From Stieleria varia (lineage in GTDB: Bacteria > Planctomycetota > Planctomycetia > Pirellulales > Pirellulaceae): a DNA stretch of 64,000 nt. Below are positions 34,301 to 49,300 of the stretch, in pieces. The stretch is taken from NCBI RefSeq assembly GCF_038443385.1, contig NZ_CP151726.1, forward strand, positions 3,658,001 through 3,722,000, given 5' to 3'. Positions within the stretch are counted from its first letter, which is position 1. Each line of letters starts with the position of its first letter. Made by a program: the position numbers and the translations under genes. A model generated the notes under the pieces. The model had not been told where the DNA came from, made no database searches, and was given only the letters and a program-made list of their open reading frames with translations.

Positions 34301-37300
34301 TCCTTGCCCGTCGCTGATACGATAGGAGATGGAGGTTGTTGTCGATTCACCAGCACCCAAATGGTCAAAGTCGCCGTTGGGGTCGAATGAGAGCGAGCCA
34401 TCGGCAGAAACGGTGAACAAACCGCCCCCCGATCCAGCAATGCCTGTGTTCAGATTGCCAGCCGATCCGTTGACTTCCACAATCAGCAGGACATCGCCGT
34501 CTGGGTCTGAATCAACACCATTTCCGTTGTCATCGGCAATCAGATTCGTTGTTAGAACGCTTGCTTGATCCGTCGTCAGTGCATCGGCTTGTGCTACCGG
34601 TGCCGGATTCAAGACCGTCCATGTGAACGATATGAGAACGCTTTCACCAAACGGATCTGTTGCCGTGATCACAACCGTGTAAGGGCTGTTGATGGATGCA
34701 TCTGAGTCAAACGTACCCGTGATCAATCCTTGGCTATCAACGGACAATCCAGGAGGCAGAGTGCCACCGTCCGTGAACGAGACAACGTCTGTCCCGTCTG
34801 GGTCCGCAAAGTACACGCTGACGTCCAGTGGTGTGATCGTTTGTGCGTCTGTCCCTGACTGAGGCGGAATGGCATTCAGTGCAATCGGGGCTTCATTGGT
34901 ACCCACGACAGAGACTGTCAAGACAGCAGCATCGAACCCGCCTTGCCCATCGCTCGCTGTATAGACGATCGACGTGGATGCCGTTTCACCTTGTCCCAAA
35001 GAATCGAAATCAGATCCTGGGGCAAAGGTATAGTCTCCATTGGCCATGACAACAAAGGTCCCTCCATTGGAGCCAGCGACGGAAACTCCCACGTCTCCAG
35101 ACGCTCCGTTGATCTCCACTACGGTGATTGGATCTCCATCAACATCGGTGTCCACGCCATGCCCGTCATCGTCTGTAATGACATTCCCGGTACGAACAAG
35201 GTTTTGCTGCGTCGTCACGTCATTGTTCGTGGCCTCGAGAGCAGCATTGGTGACCACCCAAATGAAGCTCTGAGTCACACTAGCGCCGTGTGGGTCCGTC
35301 GCCGTGATCGTGACGCTGTACGGACTGGCGGAGGACGCGTTGTTGTCGAACGTTCCGGTGATTTGCCCGGTGGATGAGATGGATAACCCAACCGGCAGCG
35401 TTCCATTGTCCGAGAATGTCAACGCGTCCGTCGAATCGGTATCGGTAAAAAATATGCTGATATCAAGCGTTGCCGTGACCGCTGAGTCTTCGCCGATTTG
35501 TGGTGGTATCGAACCAACTGTCGTCGGACTCTCATTGGTTCCCGTCACCGTTACAGACAATGTTGCAATGGATAGACCGCCTTCGCCGTCGCTGAGGGTA
35601 TACGTTACCGACGTTACCACAGACTCGCCGGCGCCCAGGTAGTCAAAGTCGTTTCCAGGGTCAAAGGTATATCCACCCGTCGCGGTGATGTTGAACTGAC
35701 CACCCAGTGTGCCTGCCGTGATCGCACCAACAGCGGTTGGAGTGCCGTTGACTTCCGCAATCGACAGCACGTCGCCATCGGGGTCCGTGTCCACGCCGTT
35801 GAAATCGTCATCCAAGATCACATTGCCGCTGACGGCAACATTCTGTTGCGTTGCGAGGTCATTGTCGGTCGCAACCGGTGACAAATTGTTGACCGTCCAA
35901 GTAAACGTCTGCGTGGCGGTTTCGCCCGATTGATCGGTTGCTGTTATCGTTACCGTGTAAGGCGAGGTCTGAGACGCATTTGACGTAAAGCTCCCAGTGA
36001 TCATGCCGCTCGGACTGACGCTCAATCCGTTTGGTAAGGTTCCACCGTCCGTGTAGGTCAGCACGTTGCCTGAATCGACATCACTAAAGAATCCAGCGAT
36101 ATCCAGTGGAGTCGTCAACGCGGAGTCAACACCGAACTGCGGTGCTATGGTGCCATGTGCGGTCGGCGCGTCATTGCTCCCAACAACGGTGATGCTCAAT
36201 GTTGCGGTATCGCTTCCGCCGTTTCCATCGCCGATGCTGTAGGTCACCGATGTGGTCGAGGTGGCGCCAGCAGCCAGCGAGTCAAACGTTGCGCCAGGAT
36301 CAAAGCTGTACGATCCATTGGCGGCAATCGTAAAGGTTCCGCCAGCCGAACCAGTGACAGCGATACCGACATTGGAGAGCAAACCATCGACTTCAACCAC
36401 CGTCAAAGAGTCTCCGTCTGGATCGTAGTCGATACCGCTTCCATCATTGTCAGAAATCACGTTGCCGACTACTGACGCTTGTTCTGTAGTCGCAGCGAAG
36501 TTGTCCGAGGCAACGGGAGTCGGATTCGTTACAGTCCAGAGAAACGATTGAGTGACCGATTCGCCAGCCAAGTCTGTCGCTGTGATGGTCACCGAAAAAG
36601 GACTGGACTGAGATGCATCATGGTCCAGTGTTCCCGTGATCCGTCCATTCCCATCAATCGATAGTCCGCCTGGTAGGGTTCCACCAGCATCGTAGACAAG
36701 CGTATCTCCAGAGTCCGCATCGCCGAAAAACGGGCTCAAATCCAAAGTCGCGATGGTTGACGAATCAACGCTTGATTGTGGGCCAATGGCTCCGATCGCT
36801 GTAGGGGTGTCATTCGTTCCCGTCACCGTGACGATTACCGTGGCCGTATCCGTTCCGCCGTTTCCATCACTGAGCGTATAAGTGATCGACGTGGTCGCGA
36901 TTGCACCTGCTGCCAGTCCATCAAAATCGGTGCCAGGATCGAAGGTGTAGAGACCGTTGGTCGAGATCCGGAATGTCCCTCCGTTTGAGCCGGCAACATC
37001 CGAGTCCACGAGTGCGGCGTTCCCATTGACCTCGGAAACAATCAACATGTCTCCATCAGTATCCGAGTCTGCGCCAAAGCCGTCGTCGTCGTTAATCACG
37101 TTTCCAACCAGGCTTGCATTCTCGTTCGCGATCAAACTGTTGTCCTGAGCAACGGGCCCTGGATTGGTCACAGTCCACGTAAAGCTCTGAGTGACCGTGG
37201 TTCCGCTGCCGTCTGTTGCTGTGATCGTGACCAAGTACGGACTGCCTGCCGACGCATTGGATGCAAATGTTCCGCTGATCTGGCCGGCGGAGCTAATGGA

Positions 37301-40300
37301 TAGCCCCAGCGGCAATGTGCCTAGATCGTTAAAGGTCAAGCTGTCGTTGGAATCGCTGTCATTGAAATAGGAGTTTACGTCCAGCGTAACAATGGTTGCC
37401 GAGTCGATGCCAATCTGTGGCGGGATCGTACCATCGGCGGTTGGCACATCATTCGTGCCTGTGATGGTAACGGATACCGTCGCAAGATCGATTCCGCCTT
37501 GGCCGTCACTGACGGTGTACGTCACTAAGGTCGTTGCGGTTTCACCTGCAGCCAGCCAATCAAAATCACTGCCGGGGTTGAAGGTGTACGCACCGGTTGA
37601 GCTGATGCTAAAGGCCCCGCCGTTGCTCCCGGCGACCGAACTACCCACATTTCCAGCAGACCCATTCACGGCCGAAACGACAAGGCCGTCTCCATCTGGA
37701 TCAGAGTCGACACCGTTTCCGTCGTTATCCGTGATCGCGTTTCCCGACAACGGAGCGTTCTCCGTCGTTGCCAAATCATTATCCGTCGCCGTAGGTCCCG
37801 GATTCGAAACCGTCCAAATGAACGTCTGTGTTACCGACGCGCCATCAGGATCGGTGGCCGTGATCGCGACCGAATACGGGCTGCCAACGGATGCGTCCGC
37901 ATCGAAAGTCCCGGTGATCTGCCCAGCAGAGTTGATCGACAAGCCCGACGGCAACGTTCCACCGTCGCTAAAAGCCAGCACATCGGTCGCATCCACGTCT
38001 GCGAAGAATCCGCTAACGTCCAAAGTCGCGATCGTCGTCGAATCGACGCCTGATTGTGGACCAATGGTACCTAGTGCGGTCGGCGCATCATTTGTTCCGG
38101 TAACGGTTACAGTAACCGTAGCGAGACTCGTTCCCCCCTGTTCGTCACTGACCGTGTAAGTCACCGAAGTGGTCGCGATAGCACCGGCAGCCAATGAATC
38201 AAAGTCACTGCCGGGGTCAAAGGTGTATATGCCAGTCGAACTGATGCTGAATGCTCCACCGTTGGTCCCCGTGACAGAACTTCCAACGTTTCCAGCCGAA
38301 TCATTCACAGCCGATACAACAAGGCTGTCCCCATCAGGGTCCGAATCGACGCCGTTGCCATCGTTATCTGTGATGACATTCCCCGACAGCGGAGCATTAC
38401 CGGTCGTCGCCAGATCGTTGTCCGTCGCCGTTGGACCTGGATTGGTTACTGTCCATACAAACGATTGTGTTTCCGACGCACCACTTGGGTCCGTTGCGGT
38501 GATCACGACAGAATAGGGACTACCAACGGATGCATTGGCATCGAACGTGCCGGTGATATCGCCAGCCGAGTTGATCGACAGGCCCGGAGGCAGCGTCCCG
38601 CCGTCACTGAAGGTCAAGACGTCGGTTGCATCCAAATCCGTGAAAAAGTCGCTCACGTCAAGCGTTGCAATCGTTGTCGAATCGACACCGGACTGCGGAC
38701 CGATCGACCCTTGTGCGGTCGGCGCATCATTCGATCCAGTCACGGTCACTGAGACGGTGGCAACGCTCGTTCCTCCTTGTCCATCACTGATCGTATACGT
38801 AATCGAAGTCGTCGCTGTAGCTCCAGTCGCCAGTGAATCAAAGTCACTACCAGGTTCGAATGTGTAGGCACCGGTTGAATTGATGCTAAATGTTCCACCG
38901 TTCGTCCCCGTGACCGCGTTACCCACACTGCCAGCCGAACCATTCACAGCCGAAACAACAAGGCTGTCTCCATCGGGATCAGCATCGACACCGTTGCCAT
39001 CGTTGTCCGTGATTACATTACCCGACAGCGAAGCATTCTCGCTTGTGGCTAGGTCATTATCCGTTGCCGTCGGTACCGGATTTGTCACGGTCCAGACGAA
39101 CGATTGTGCTGCCGATGCACCGCTAGGATCGGTTGCGGTGATCATGACGGTGTAAGGACTGCCAAGGGATGCATCCGCGTCGAAAGTGCCGGTGATCTGA
39201 CCCGTCGAATTGATAGACAAGCCTAGCGGCAACGTCCCACCGTCACTGAATGTCAGCACATCGGTCGCATCCAAATCCGCAAAGAATCCGCTCACATCCA
39301 GAGTTGCAATCGCTGCCGAATCGATACCTGATTGCGGACCGATCGTGCCCTGTGCCGTTGGGATGTCATTCGTTCCTGTGACGGTGATCGAAACGGTCGC
39401 TAGATCGATTCCTCCCTGCCCATCACTGATCGTGTACGTCACGGACGTGATTGCGGTGGCTCCCGCAGCCAACGAATCAAAGTCACCGCCGGGGTTGAAC
39501 GTGTATACACCGTTGGCAGCAATGCTGAACGTCCCACCGTTGGTTCCGGTCACAGGGTTTCCGACGTTTCCACCCAATCCATTGACCGCCGAAACGACTA
39601 TTGTGTCGCCATCAGGGTCGGTATCCACACCGTTGCCATCGTTATCCGCGATGACGTTCCCCGACAACGGGGTGTTCTCGGTGGACGTCAGATCATTGTC
39701 CGTCGCCGTCGGCCCCGGATTCGTAACCGTCCAAACAAATGATTGCGTCACCGACGCACCACTCAAGTCAGTGGCGGTGATCACGACCGAATAAGGACTG
39801 CCAAGAGATGCATCTGAGTCGAATGTGCCTGTGATCTGTCCCGCGGAGTTGATGGACAATCCAGGAGGTAAAGTTCCCCCATCGCCAAAAGAGATCAAAT
39901 CTCCTGCATCTTGGTCGTCGAAGAATCCGCTGACGTCCAACATGGTGATCGTGGCGGAATCGATCCCTGTCTGTGGACCAATTGTCCCGATCGAAGTTGG
40001 TGATTGATTCGATTTTGCGACCGTCACTGTCACCGTCGCAGCGCTCAGGCCACCCTGCCCGTCACTAATCGTGTAACTCACCGACGTCGTCGCAGTTGCA
40101 CCTGCTACCAATGAATCGAAGTCGCTGCCGGGATTGAACGTGTAAGCACCGGTCGAGCTGATATTGAACGATCCACCATTCGTTCCCGTGACCGAGCTGC
40201 CGACGTTGCCAGCCGAACCGTTCACGGCGGCGACAACCAGATTATCCCCATCAGGATCCGAATCGACGCCGTTTCCGTCGTTGTCCGTGATCACATTCCC

Positions 40301-43300
40301 TGACAACGGAGCGTTCTCGGTTGTCGCCAAATCATTGTCCGTCGCCGTCGGACCAGGGTTCGTCACTGTCCAGACGAACGACTGTGTGACCGACGCACCG
40401 CTGGGATCGGTCGCGGTGATCACCACCGAATAAGGACTACCAACGGATGCATCCGCATTGAACGTGCCAGTGATCTGCCCAGCCGAGTTGATCGAAAGAC
40501 CCGATGGCAGCGTCCCGCTGTCACTGAACGTCAACACATCGGTGGAATCCACATCGGTAAAGAATCCGCTTACATCGAGCGTTGCAATCGTCGTTGAGTC
40601 GATTCCCGACTGAGGAGCGATTGTCCCCTGTGCCGTCGGTCCATCATTCGTTCCGGTCACAGTGACTGTCACCGTGGCAAGACTCGTCCCACCTTGTCCA
40701 TCGCTGATCGTGTAACTCACCGACGTCGTTGCCGTTGCACCAGCAGCCAGCGAGTCGAAGTCGCTACCTGGGTTGAAGGTGTACGCACCAGTCGAGCCAA
40801 TGTTGAACGATCCTCCATTCGTCCCCGTGATTGAGTTCCCGACGTTGCCAGCCAATCCGTTCACGGCGGAGACAACAAGGCTATCCCCATCAGGATCCGA
40901 ATCGACGCCGTTTCCGTCGTTATCCGTGATCACATTCCCTGACAACGGAGCGTTCTCGGTTGTCGCCAAATCATTGTCCGTCGCCGTCGGACCAGGGTTC
41001 GAAACCGTCCAAACGAACGATTGTGTGACCGATGCACCACTGGCATCGGTCGCGGTGATCACGACAGAATAAGGGCTACCAACAGAAGCGTCTGCGTTGA
41101 ACGTCCCGGTGATCTGCCCCGCCGAGTTGATCGACAATCCCGGCGGCAGTGTCCCACCGTCGCTGAATGTCAAGACATCGGTCGCATCCACGTCCGTGAA
41201 GAATCCGCTCACATCGAGAGTAGCGATCGTCGTTGCGTCGACGCCTGATTGTGGACCAACTGTGCCTAGCGCGGTCGGTGCATCATTCGTTCCCGTCACA
41301 GTGACTGTCACCGTCGCGACACTCGTTCCGCCCTGACCGTCACTTATCGTGTAACTCACCGACGTCGTTGCGGTTGCACCAGCAGCCAGCGAGTCGAAGT
41401 CGCTGCCGGGATTGAACGTGTATGCACCGGTTGAACTGATATTGAACGCTCCGCCGTTCGTCCCCGTGACCGAGCTGCCGACGTTGCCAGCCAATCCGTT
41501 CACGGCGGAGACAACAAGGATATCCCCATCAGGATCAGAATCCACGCCGTTGCCATCGTTATCCGTGATCACATTCCCTGACAACGGAGCATTCTCCGTC
41601 GTCGTCAAATCATTATCCGTCGCCGTTGGTCCAGGGTTCGTCACCGTCCAAACGAACGATTGTGTGACCGATGCACCACTGGCATCGGTCGCCGTGATCA
41701 CCACCGAATACGGACTACCAACAGAAGCGTCTGCGTTGAACGTCCCGGTGATCTGCCCCGCCGAGTTGATCGACAATCCCGGTGGCAGCGTCCCGCCGTC
41801 ACTGAACGTCAGCACATCGGTCGCATCCACGTCCGTGAAGAATCCGCTCACATTTAGAGTAGCGATCGTCGTCGCGTCGACGCCTGATTGTGGACCAACT
41901 GTGCCTAGCGCGGTCGGTGCATCATTCGTTCCCGTCACAGTGACTGTCACCGTCGCGACACTCGTTCCGCCCTGACCGTCACTTATCGTGTAACTCACCG
42001 ACGTCGTTGCCGTTGCACCAGCGGCTAGCGAATCAAAGTCGCTGCCGGGATTGAAAGTGTAAGCACCGGTCGAGCTGATATTGAACGATCCACCATTCGT
42101 TCCCGTGACCGAACTGCCGACGTTGCCAGCCAATCCGTTCACGGCGGAGACAACAAGGTTATCCCCATCAGGATCAGAATCCACGCCGTTGCCATCGTTA
42201 TCCGTGATCACATTCCCTGACAACGGAGCATTCTCCGTCGTCGTCAAATCATTATCCGTCGCCGTCGGGCCAGGGTTCGTCACCGTCCAAACGAACGATT
42301 GTGTGACCGATGCACCACTGGCATCGGTCGCGGTGATCACCACCGAATACGGACTACCAACGGAAGCGTCCGCGTTGAACGTGCCAGTGATCTGCCCCGC
42401 CGAGTTGATCGACAATCCCGGCGGCAGTGTCCCACCGTCGCTGAATGTCAAGACATCGGTCGCATCCACGTCCGTGAAGAATCCGCTCACATCGAGAGTA
42501 GCGATCGTCGTTGCATCGATTCCCGACTGCGGGGTGATCGTGCCTTGCACGGTCGGTGCATCATTCGTTCCGGTCACAGTGACTGTCACCGTCGCGACAC
42601 TCGTTCCACCCTGACCGTCGCTGATCGTGTAACTAACCGACGTCGTTGCGGTTGCACCAGCAGCCAGCGAGTCGAAGTCGCTGCCGGGATTGAACGTGTA
42701 TGCACCGGTTGAACTGATATTGAACGCTCCGCCATTCGTCCCCGTGACCGAGCTGCCCACGTTGCCAGCCAATCCGTTCACGGCGGAGACAACGAGGCTA
42801 TCCCCATCAGGATCCGAGTCGACACCACTACCGTCGTTATCCGTGATCACATTCCCCGACAACGGAGCATTCTCGGTCGTTGCCAGATCATTGTCCGTCG
42901 CCGTTGGTCCCGGATTCGAAACCGTCCAAACGAACGATTGCGTCACCGACGCACCACTGGCATCGGTCGCGGTGATCACCACCGAATACGGACTACCAAC
43001 GGATGCATCAGCGTTGAACGTGCCAGTGATCTGCCCAGCCGAGTTGATCGACAATCCCGGCGGCAGTGTCCCACCGTCGCTGAATGTCAAGACATCGGTC
43101 GCATCCACGTCCGTGAAGAATCCGCTCACATCGAGAGTAGCGATCGTCGTTGCATCGATTCCCGACTGCGAACTGATCGTTCCCTGTGCCGTCGGTCCAT
43201 CATTCGTTCCCGTCACAGTGACTGTCACCGTCGCGACACTCGTTCCACCCTGACCGTCGCTGATCGTGTAACTCACCGACGTCGTTGCCGTTGCACCAGC

Positions 43301-46300
43301 AGCCAGCGAGTCGAAGTCGCTGCCGGGATTGAACGTGTAAGCACCGGTTGAACTGATATTGAACGCTCCGCCGTTCGTTCCCGTGACCGAGCTGCCGACG
43401 TTGCCAGCCAATCCGTTCACGGCGGAGACAACAAGGTTATCCCCATCAGGATCAGAATCCACGCCGTTGCCATCGTTATCCGTGATCACATTCCCTGACA
43501 ACGAAGCGTTCTCGGTTGTCGCCAAATCATTGTCCGTCGCCGTCGGACCAGGGTTCGTCACTGTCCAGGCGAACGACTGTGTGACCGACGCACCACTGGG
43601 ATCGGTCGCCGTGATCACGACCGAATAAGGGCTACCAACAGAAGCGTCTGCGTTGAACGTCCCGGTGATCTGCCCCGCCGAGTTGATCGACAATCCCGGT
43701 GGCAGCGTCCCGCCGTCGCTGAATGTCAACACATCGGTCGCGTCCACATCGGTAAAGAATCCGCTCACATCGAGAGTAGCGATCGTCGTTGCATCGATTC
43801 CCGACTGCGGACTGATCGTCCCCTGTGCCGTCGGTCCATCATTCGTTCCGGTCACAGTGACTGTCACCGTGGCGAGACTCGTTCCACCCTGACCGTCACT
43901 AATCGTGTAATTCACCGACGTCGTTGCCGTTGCACCAGCAGCCAGCGAGTCGAAGTCGTTGCCGGGATTGAACGTGTAAGCACCGGTCGAGCTGATATTG
44001 AACGCTCCGCCGTTCGTCCCCGTGACCGAGCTGCCCACGTTGCCAGCAGATCCGTTCACGGCGGAGACAACGAGGCTATCCCCATCAGGATCCGAATCCA
44101 CGCCATTGCCATCGTTATCCGTGATCACATTTCCTGACAACGGAGCGTTCTCGGTTGTTACCAAATCATTATCCGTCGCCGTTGGTCCCGGATTCGAAAC
44201 TGTCCAAACGAACGATTGCGTCACCGACGCACCACTGGCATCGGTCGCGGTGATCACCACCGAATACGGACTACCAACGGATGCATCAGCGTTGAACGTG
44301 CCAGTGATCTGCCCAGCCGAGTTAATCGAAAGACCCGGTGGCAGCGTCCCGCCGTCACTGAACGTCAGCACATCGGTCGCATCTACGTCCGTAAAGAATC
44401 CGCTCACATCGAGAGTAGCAATCGTCGTCGAGTCGATTCCCGATTGCGGGGCGATCGAGCCTTGCGCGGTCGGTGCGTCATTCGTTCCCGTCATAGTGAC
44501 CGTCACCGTCGCGACACTCGTTCCACCCTGACCGTCACTAATCGTGTAACTCACCGACGTCGTTGCCGTTGCACCAGCGGCTAGCGAATCGAAGTCACTG
44601 TCAGGGTTGAACGTGTAAGCACCGGTCGAGCTGATATTGAACGATCCACCATTCGTTCCCGTGACCGAACTGCCGACGTTGCCAGCCAATCCGTTCACGG
44701 AGGAGACAACAAGGTTATCCCCATCAGGATCCGAATCCACGCCATTGCCATCGTTATCCGTGATCACATTTCCTGACAACGGAGCGTTCTCGGTTGTTAC
44801 CAAATCATTATCCGTCGCCGTTGGTCCCGGATTCGAAACTGTCCAAACGAACGATTGCGTCACCGACGCACCACTGGCATCGGTCGCGGTGATCACCACC
44901 GAATACGGACTACCAACGGATGCATCAGCGTTGAACGTGCCAGTGATCTGCCCAGCCGAGTTAATCGAAAGACCCGGTGGCAGCGTCCCGCCGTCACTGA
45001 ACGTCAGCACATCGGTCGCATCTACGTCCGTAAAGAATCCGCTCACATCGAGAGTAGCAATCGTCGTCGAGTCGATTCCCGATTGCGGGGCGATCGAGCC
45101 TTGCGCGGTCGGTGCGTCATTCGTTCCCGTCATAGTGACCGTCACCGTCGCGACACTCGTTCCACCCTGACCGTCACTAATCGTGTAACTCACCGACGTC
45201 GTTGCCGTTGCACCAGCGGCTAGCGAATCGAAGTCACTGTCAGGGTTGAACGTGTAAGCACCGGTCGAGCTGATATTGAACGATCCACCATTCGTTCCCG
45301 TGACCGAACTGCCGACGTTGCCAGCCAATCCGTTCACGGCGGAGACAACAAGGTTATCCCCATCAGGATCAGAATCCACGCCGTTGCCATCGTTATCCGT
45401 GATCACATTCCCTGACAACGGAGCATTCTCCGTCGTCGCCAAATCATTATCCGTCGCCGTTGGTCCCGGATTCGAAACCGTCCAAACGAACGATTGCGTC
45501 ACCGACGCACCACTGGCATCGGTCGAGGTGATCACGACAGAATAAGGACTACCAACAGAAGCGTCCGCGTTGAATGTGCCGGTGATCTGCCCCGCCGAGT
45601 TGATCGACAATCCCGGTGGCAGTGTCCCGCCGTCGCTGAATGTCAACACATCGGTCGCATCCACATCGGTAAAGAATCCGCTTACATCGAGCGTTGCGAC
45701 CGTCGTTGCATCGACACCAGCTTGCGGAGCGATCGTCCCCTGTGCCGTCGGTCCATCATTCGTTCCGGTCACAGTGACTGTCACCGTGGCGAGACTCGTT
45801 CCACCTTGGCCATCACTAATCGTGTAGGTCACCGTTGTCGTTGCGATAGCACCCGCGGCCAACGAATCAAAGTCGCTACCAGGGTTGAACGTGTACGCGC
45901 CAGTCGAGCCGAAGTTGAACGACCCGCCATTCGTTCCTGCGACCGAGCTGCCGACATTACCGGCCGATCCATTCACGGCGGAGACAACAAGGTTATCCCC
46001 ATCGGGATCAGAATCGACGCCGTTTCCGTCGTTGTCCGTGATCACATTCCCTGACAACGGAGCGTTCTCGGTTGTCGCCAAATCATTGTCCGTCGCGGTC
46101 GGACCAGGGTTCGTCACCGTCCAAACGAACGATTGTGTGACCGATGAACCACTGGGATCGGTCGCGGTGATCACCACCGAATACGGACTACCAACAGAAG
46201 CGTCTGCGTTGAACGTCCCGGTGATCTGCCCCGCCGAGTTGATCGACAATCCCGGCGGCAGTGTCCCACCGTCGCTGAATGTCAACACATCGGTCGCATC

Positions 46301-49300
46301 CACGTCCGTGAAGAATCCGCTCACATCGAGAGTAGCGATCGTCGTTGCATCGATTCCCGACTGCGGACTGATTGTCCCCAGTGCCGTCGGTCCATCATTC
46401 GTTCCGGTCATGGTCACCGTCACTGTGGCGAGGCTCGTTCCGCCTTGGCCATCACTAATCGTGTATGTCACCGACGTCGTTGCAGTAACTCCCGTGGCCA
46501 GCGAATCGAAGTCACTGCCAGGGTTAAAAGTGTACGCGCCAGTCGAGCTGATATTGAACGATCCACCATTCGTTCCCGTGACCGAGCTGCCGACGTTGCC
46601 AGCCGAACCGTTCACGGCGGCGACAACCAGATTATCCCCATCAGGATCCGAATCCACGCCGTTGCCATCGTTATCCGTGATCACATTCCCTGACAACGAA
46701 GCGTTCTCGGTTGTCGCCAAATCATTGTCCGTCGCCGTCGGACCAGGGTTCGTCACCGTCCAAACGAACGATTGTGTGACCGACGCACCACTAGGATCGG
46801 TCGCGGTGATCACCACCGAATACGGACTACCAACGGAAGCGTCCGCGTTGAACGTGCCAGTGATCTGCCCCGCCGAGTTGATCGACAGGCCCGGTGGCAG
46901 TGTCCCGCCGTCGCTGAATGTCAACACATCGGTCGCATCCACATCGGTAAAGAATCCGCTTACATCGAGCGTTGCGACCGTCGTTGCATCGACACCAGCT
47001 TGCGGAGCGATCGTCCCCTGTGCCGTCGGTCCATCATTCGTTCCGGTCACAGTGACTGTCACCGTGGCGAGACTCGTTCCACCTTGGCCATCACTAATCG
47101 TGTAGGTCACCGATGTCGTTGCGATAGCACCCGCGGCCAACGAATCAAAGTCGCTACCAGGATTGAACGTATATGCACCGGTTGAACTGATATTGAACGC
47201 TCCGCCATTCGTCCCCGTGACCGAGCTGCCCACGTTGCCAGCCAATCCGTTCACGGCGGAGACAACGAGGCTATCCCCATCAGGATCCGAGTCGACACCA
47301 CTACCGTCGTTATCCGTGATCACATTCCCTGACAACGGAGCGTTCTCGGTTGTCGCCAAATCATTGTCCGTCGCCGTCGGACCAGGGTTCGTCACTGTCC
47401 AGGCGAACGACTGTGTGACCGACGCACCACTGGGATCGGTCGCGGTGATCACCACCGAATACGGACTACCAACGGAAGCGTCTGCGTTGAACGTCCCGGT
47501 GATCTGCCCCGCCGAGTTGATCGACAAGCCCGGTGGCAGCGTCCCGCCGTCGCTGAACGTCAACACATCGGTCGCATCCACGTCCGTGAAGAATCCGCTC
47601 ACATCGAGAGTAGCAATCGTCGTCGAGTCGATTCCCGACTGCGGGCTGATCGTCCCCTGTGCCGTCGGTCCATCATTCGTTCCGGTCACGGTCACCGTCA
47701 CTGTGGCGAGGCTCGTTCCGCCTTGGCCATCACTAATCGTGTAGGTCACCGACGTCGTTGCGATAGCACCCGCGGCCAACGAATCAAAGTCGCTACCAGG
47801 ATTGAACGTATATGCACCGGTTGAACTGATATTGAACGCTCCGCCATTCGTCCCCGTGACCGAGCTGCCCACGTTGCCAGCCAATCCGTTCACGGCGGAG
47901 ACAACGAGGCTATCCCCATCAGGATCCGAGTCGACACCACTACCGTCGTTATCCGTGATCACATTCCCTGACAACGGAGCGTTCTCGGTTGTCGCCAAAT
48001 CATTGTCCGTCGCCGTCGGACCAGGGTTCGTCACTGTCCAGGCGAACGACTGTGTGACCGACGCACCACTGGGATCGGTCGCGGTGATCACCACCGAATA
48101 CGGACTACCAACGGAAGCGTCTGCGTTGAACGTCCCGGTGATCTGCCCCGCCGAGTTGATCGACAAGCCCGGTGGCAGCGTCCCGCCGTCGCTGAACGTC
48201 AACACATCGGTCGCATCCATGTCCGTGAAGAATCCGCTCACATCGAGAGTAGCAATCGTCGTCGAGTCGATTCCCGACTGCGGGCTGATCGTCCCCTGTG
48301 CCGTCGGTCCATCATTCGTTCCGGTCACGGTCACCGTCACTGTGGCGAGGCTCGTTCCGCCTTGGCCATCACTAATCGTGTAGGTCACCGACGTCGTTGC
48401 AGTAACTCCCGTGGCCAGCGAATCGAAGTCACTGCCAGGGTTAAAAGTGTACGCGCCAGTCGAGCTGATATTGAACGCTCCGCCGTTCGTCCCCGTGACC
48501 GAGCTGCCGACGTTGCCAGCCGAACCGTTCACGGCGGAGACAACAAGGTTGTCCCCATCGGGATCCGAATCGACTCCGTTTCCGTCGTTGTCCGTGATCA
48601 CATTCCCTGACAACGGAGCATTCTCCGTCGTCGCCAAATCATTATCCGTCGCTGTTGGCGTGGGGTTGTTGACGTTCCAAGTAAATTGATGATTAGTAGA
48701 AGCCCCGAGAGGGTCTGTTGCGGTGACAGTGGCCGTGTACGGTCCTGATAAAGAAGCGTTTGCTGAAATGGAGCCCGAGATCAGTCCGGCCGTGTCGATC
48801 GATAGACCAGGCGGCAATCCCGTGGCCGAGAAAGTCAATGTTCCGGATTCGGGATCGGAAAAATGTCCCGCGATATTGAGCGATACAACGTCACCATCGT
48901 CGCTTGTTTGCGTGGGAATCGCAGATGCCACAACGGGAACGTCGTTGGTGCCCGTGATATTGATTGTCAACGTCGCTGTTGCCGATCCGCCAGCGCCGTC
49001 GGAAATGGTGTAGCTGAATGATTCGCTCAGGGAGCCTCCAATGGGAAGCGCATTGACGGTCGCGTTTCCATCGTCCAGCGTGTATGTGTACGATCCGTCC
49101 GAGTTGACTTGTAGGGAACCGAAGACGGTGTTGAACGCCGCACCGACGTTACCCGATGATCCATTGATGGCCGAAACGGTCAAGACACCGCCGAAAGGAT
49201 CTGAGTCGATTCCTGATCCGTCATCGTCGGATATGACGTTTCCGGTAGCCGTTGGTGATGTATTTTCCGTAACAGAACCGCTATTGTTGGTCGCCGTCGG

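Noticed and set aside
45885-47105. Long plus-strand open frame (406 codons) and dozens of similar ones across 37-49 kb
   Set aside because: They are antisense to the giant gene and repeat with its 639-bp period. Their translations are Pro/Ser/Thr/Val-rich, as expected from the complement of Asp/Gly/Thr repeats, with no independent domains.
28850-48680. Possible CRISPR or satellite array because of regular repeats
   Set aside because: The unit is 639 bp, an exact multiple of three, and codes for protein; there are no short repeats with unique spacers and no cas genes.
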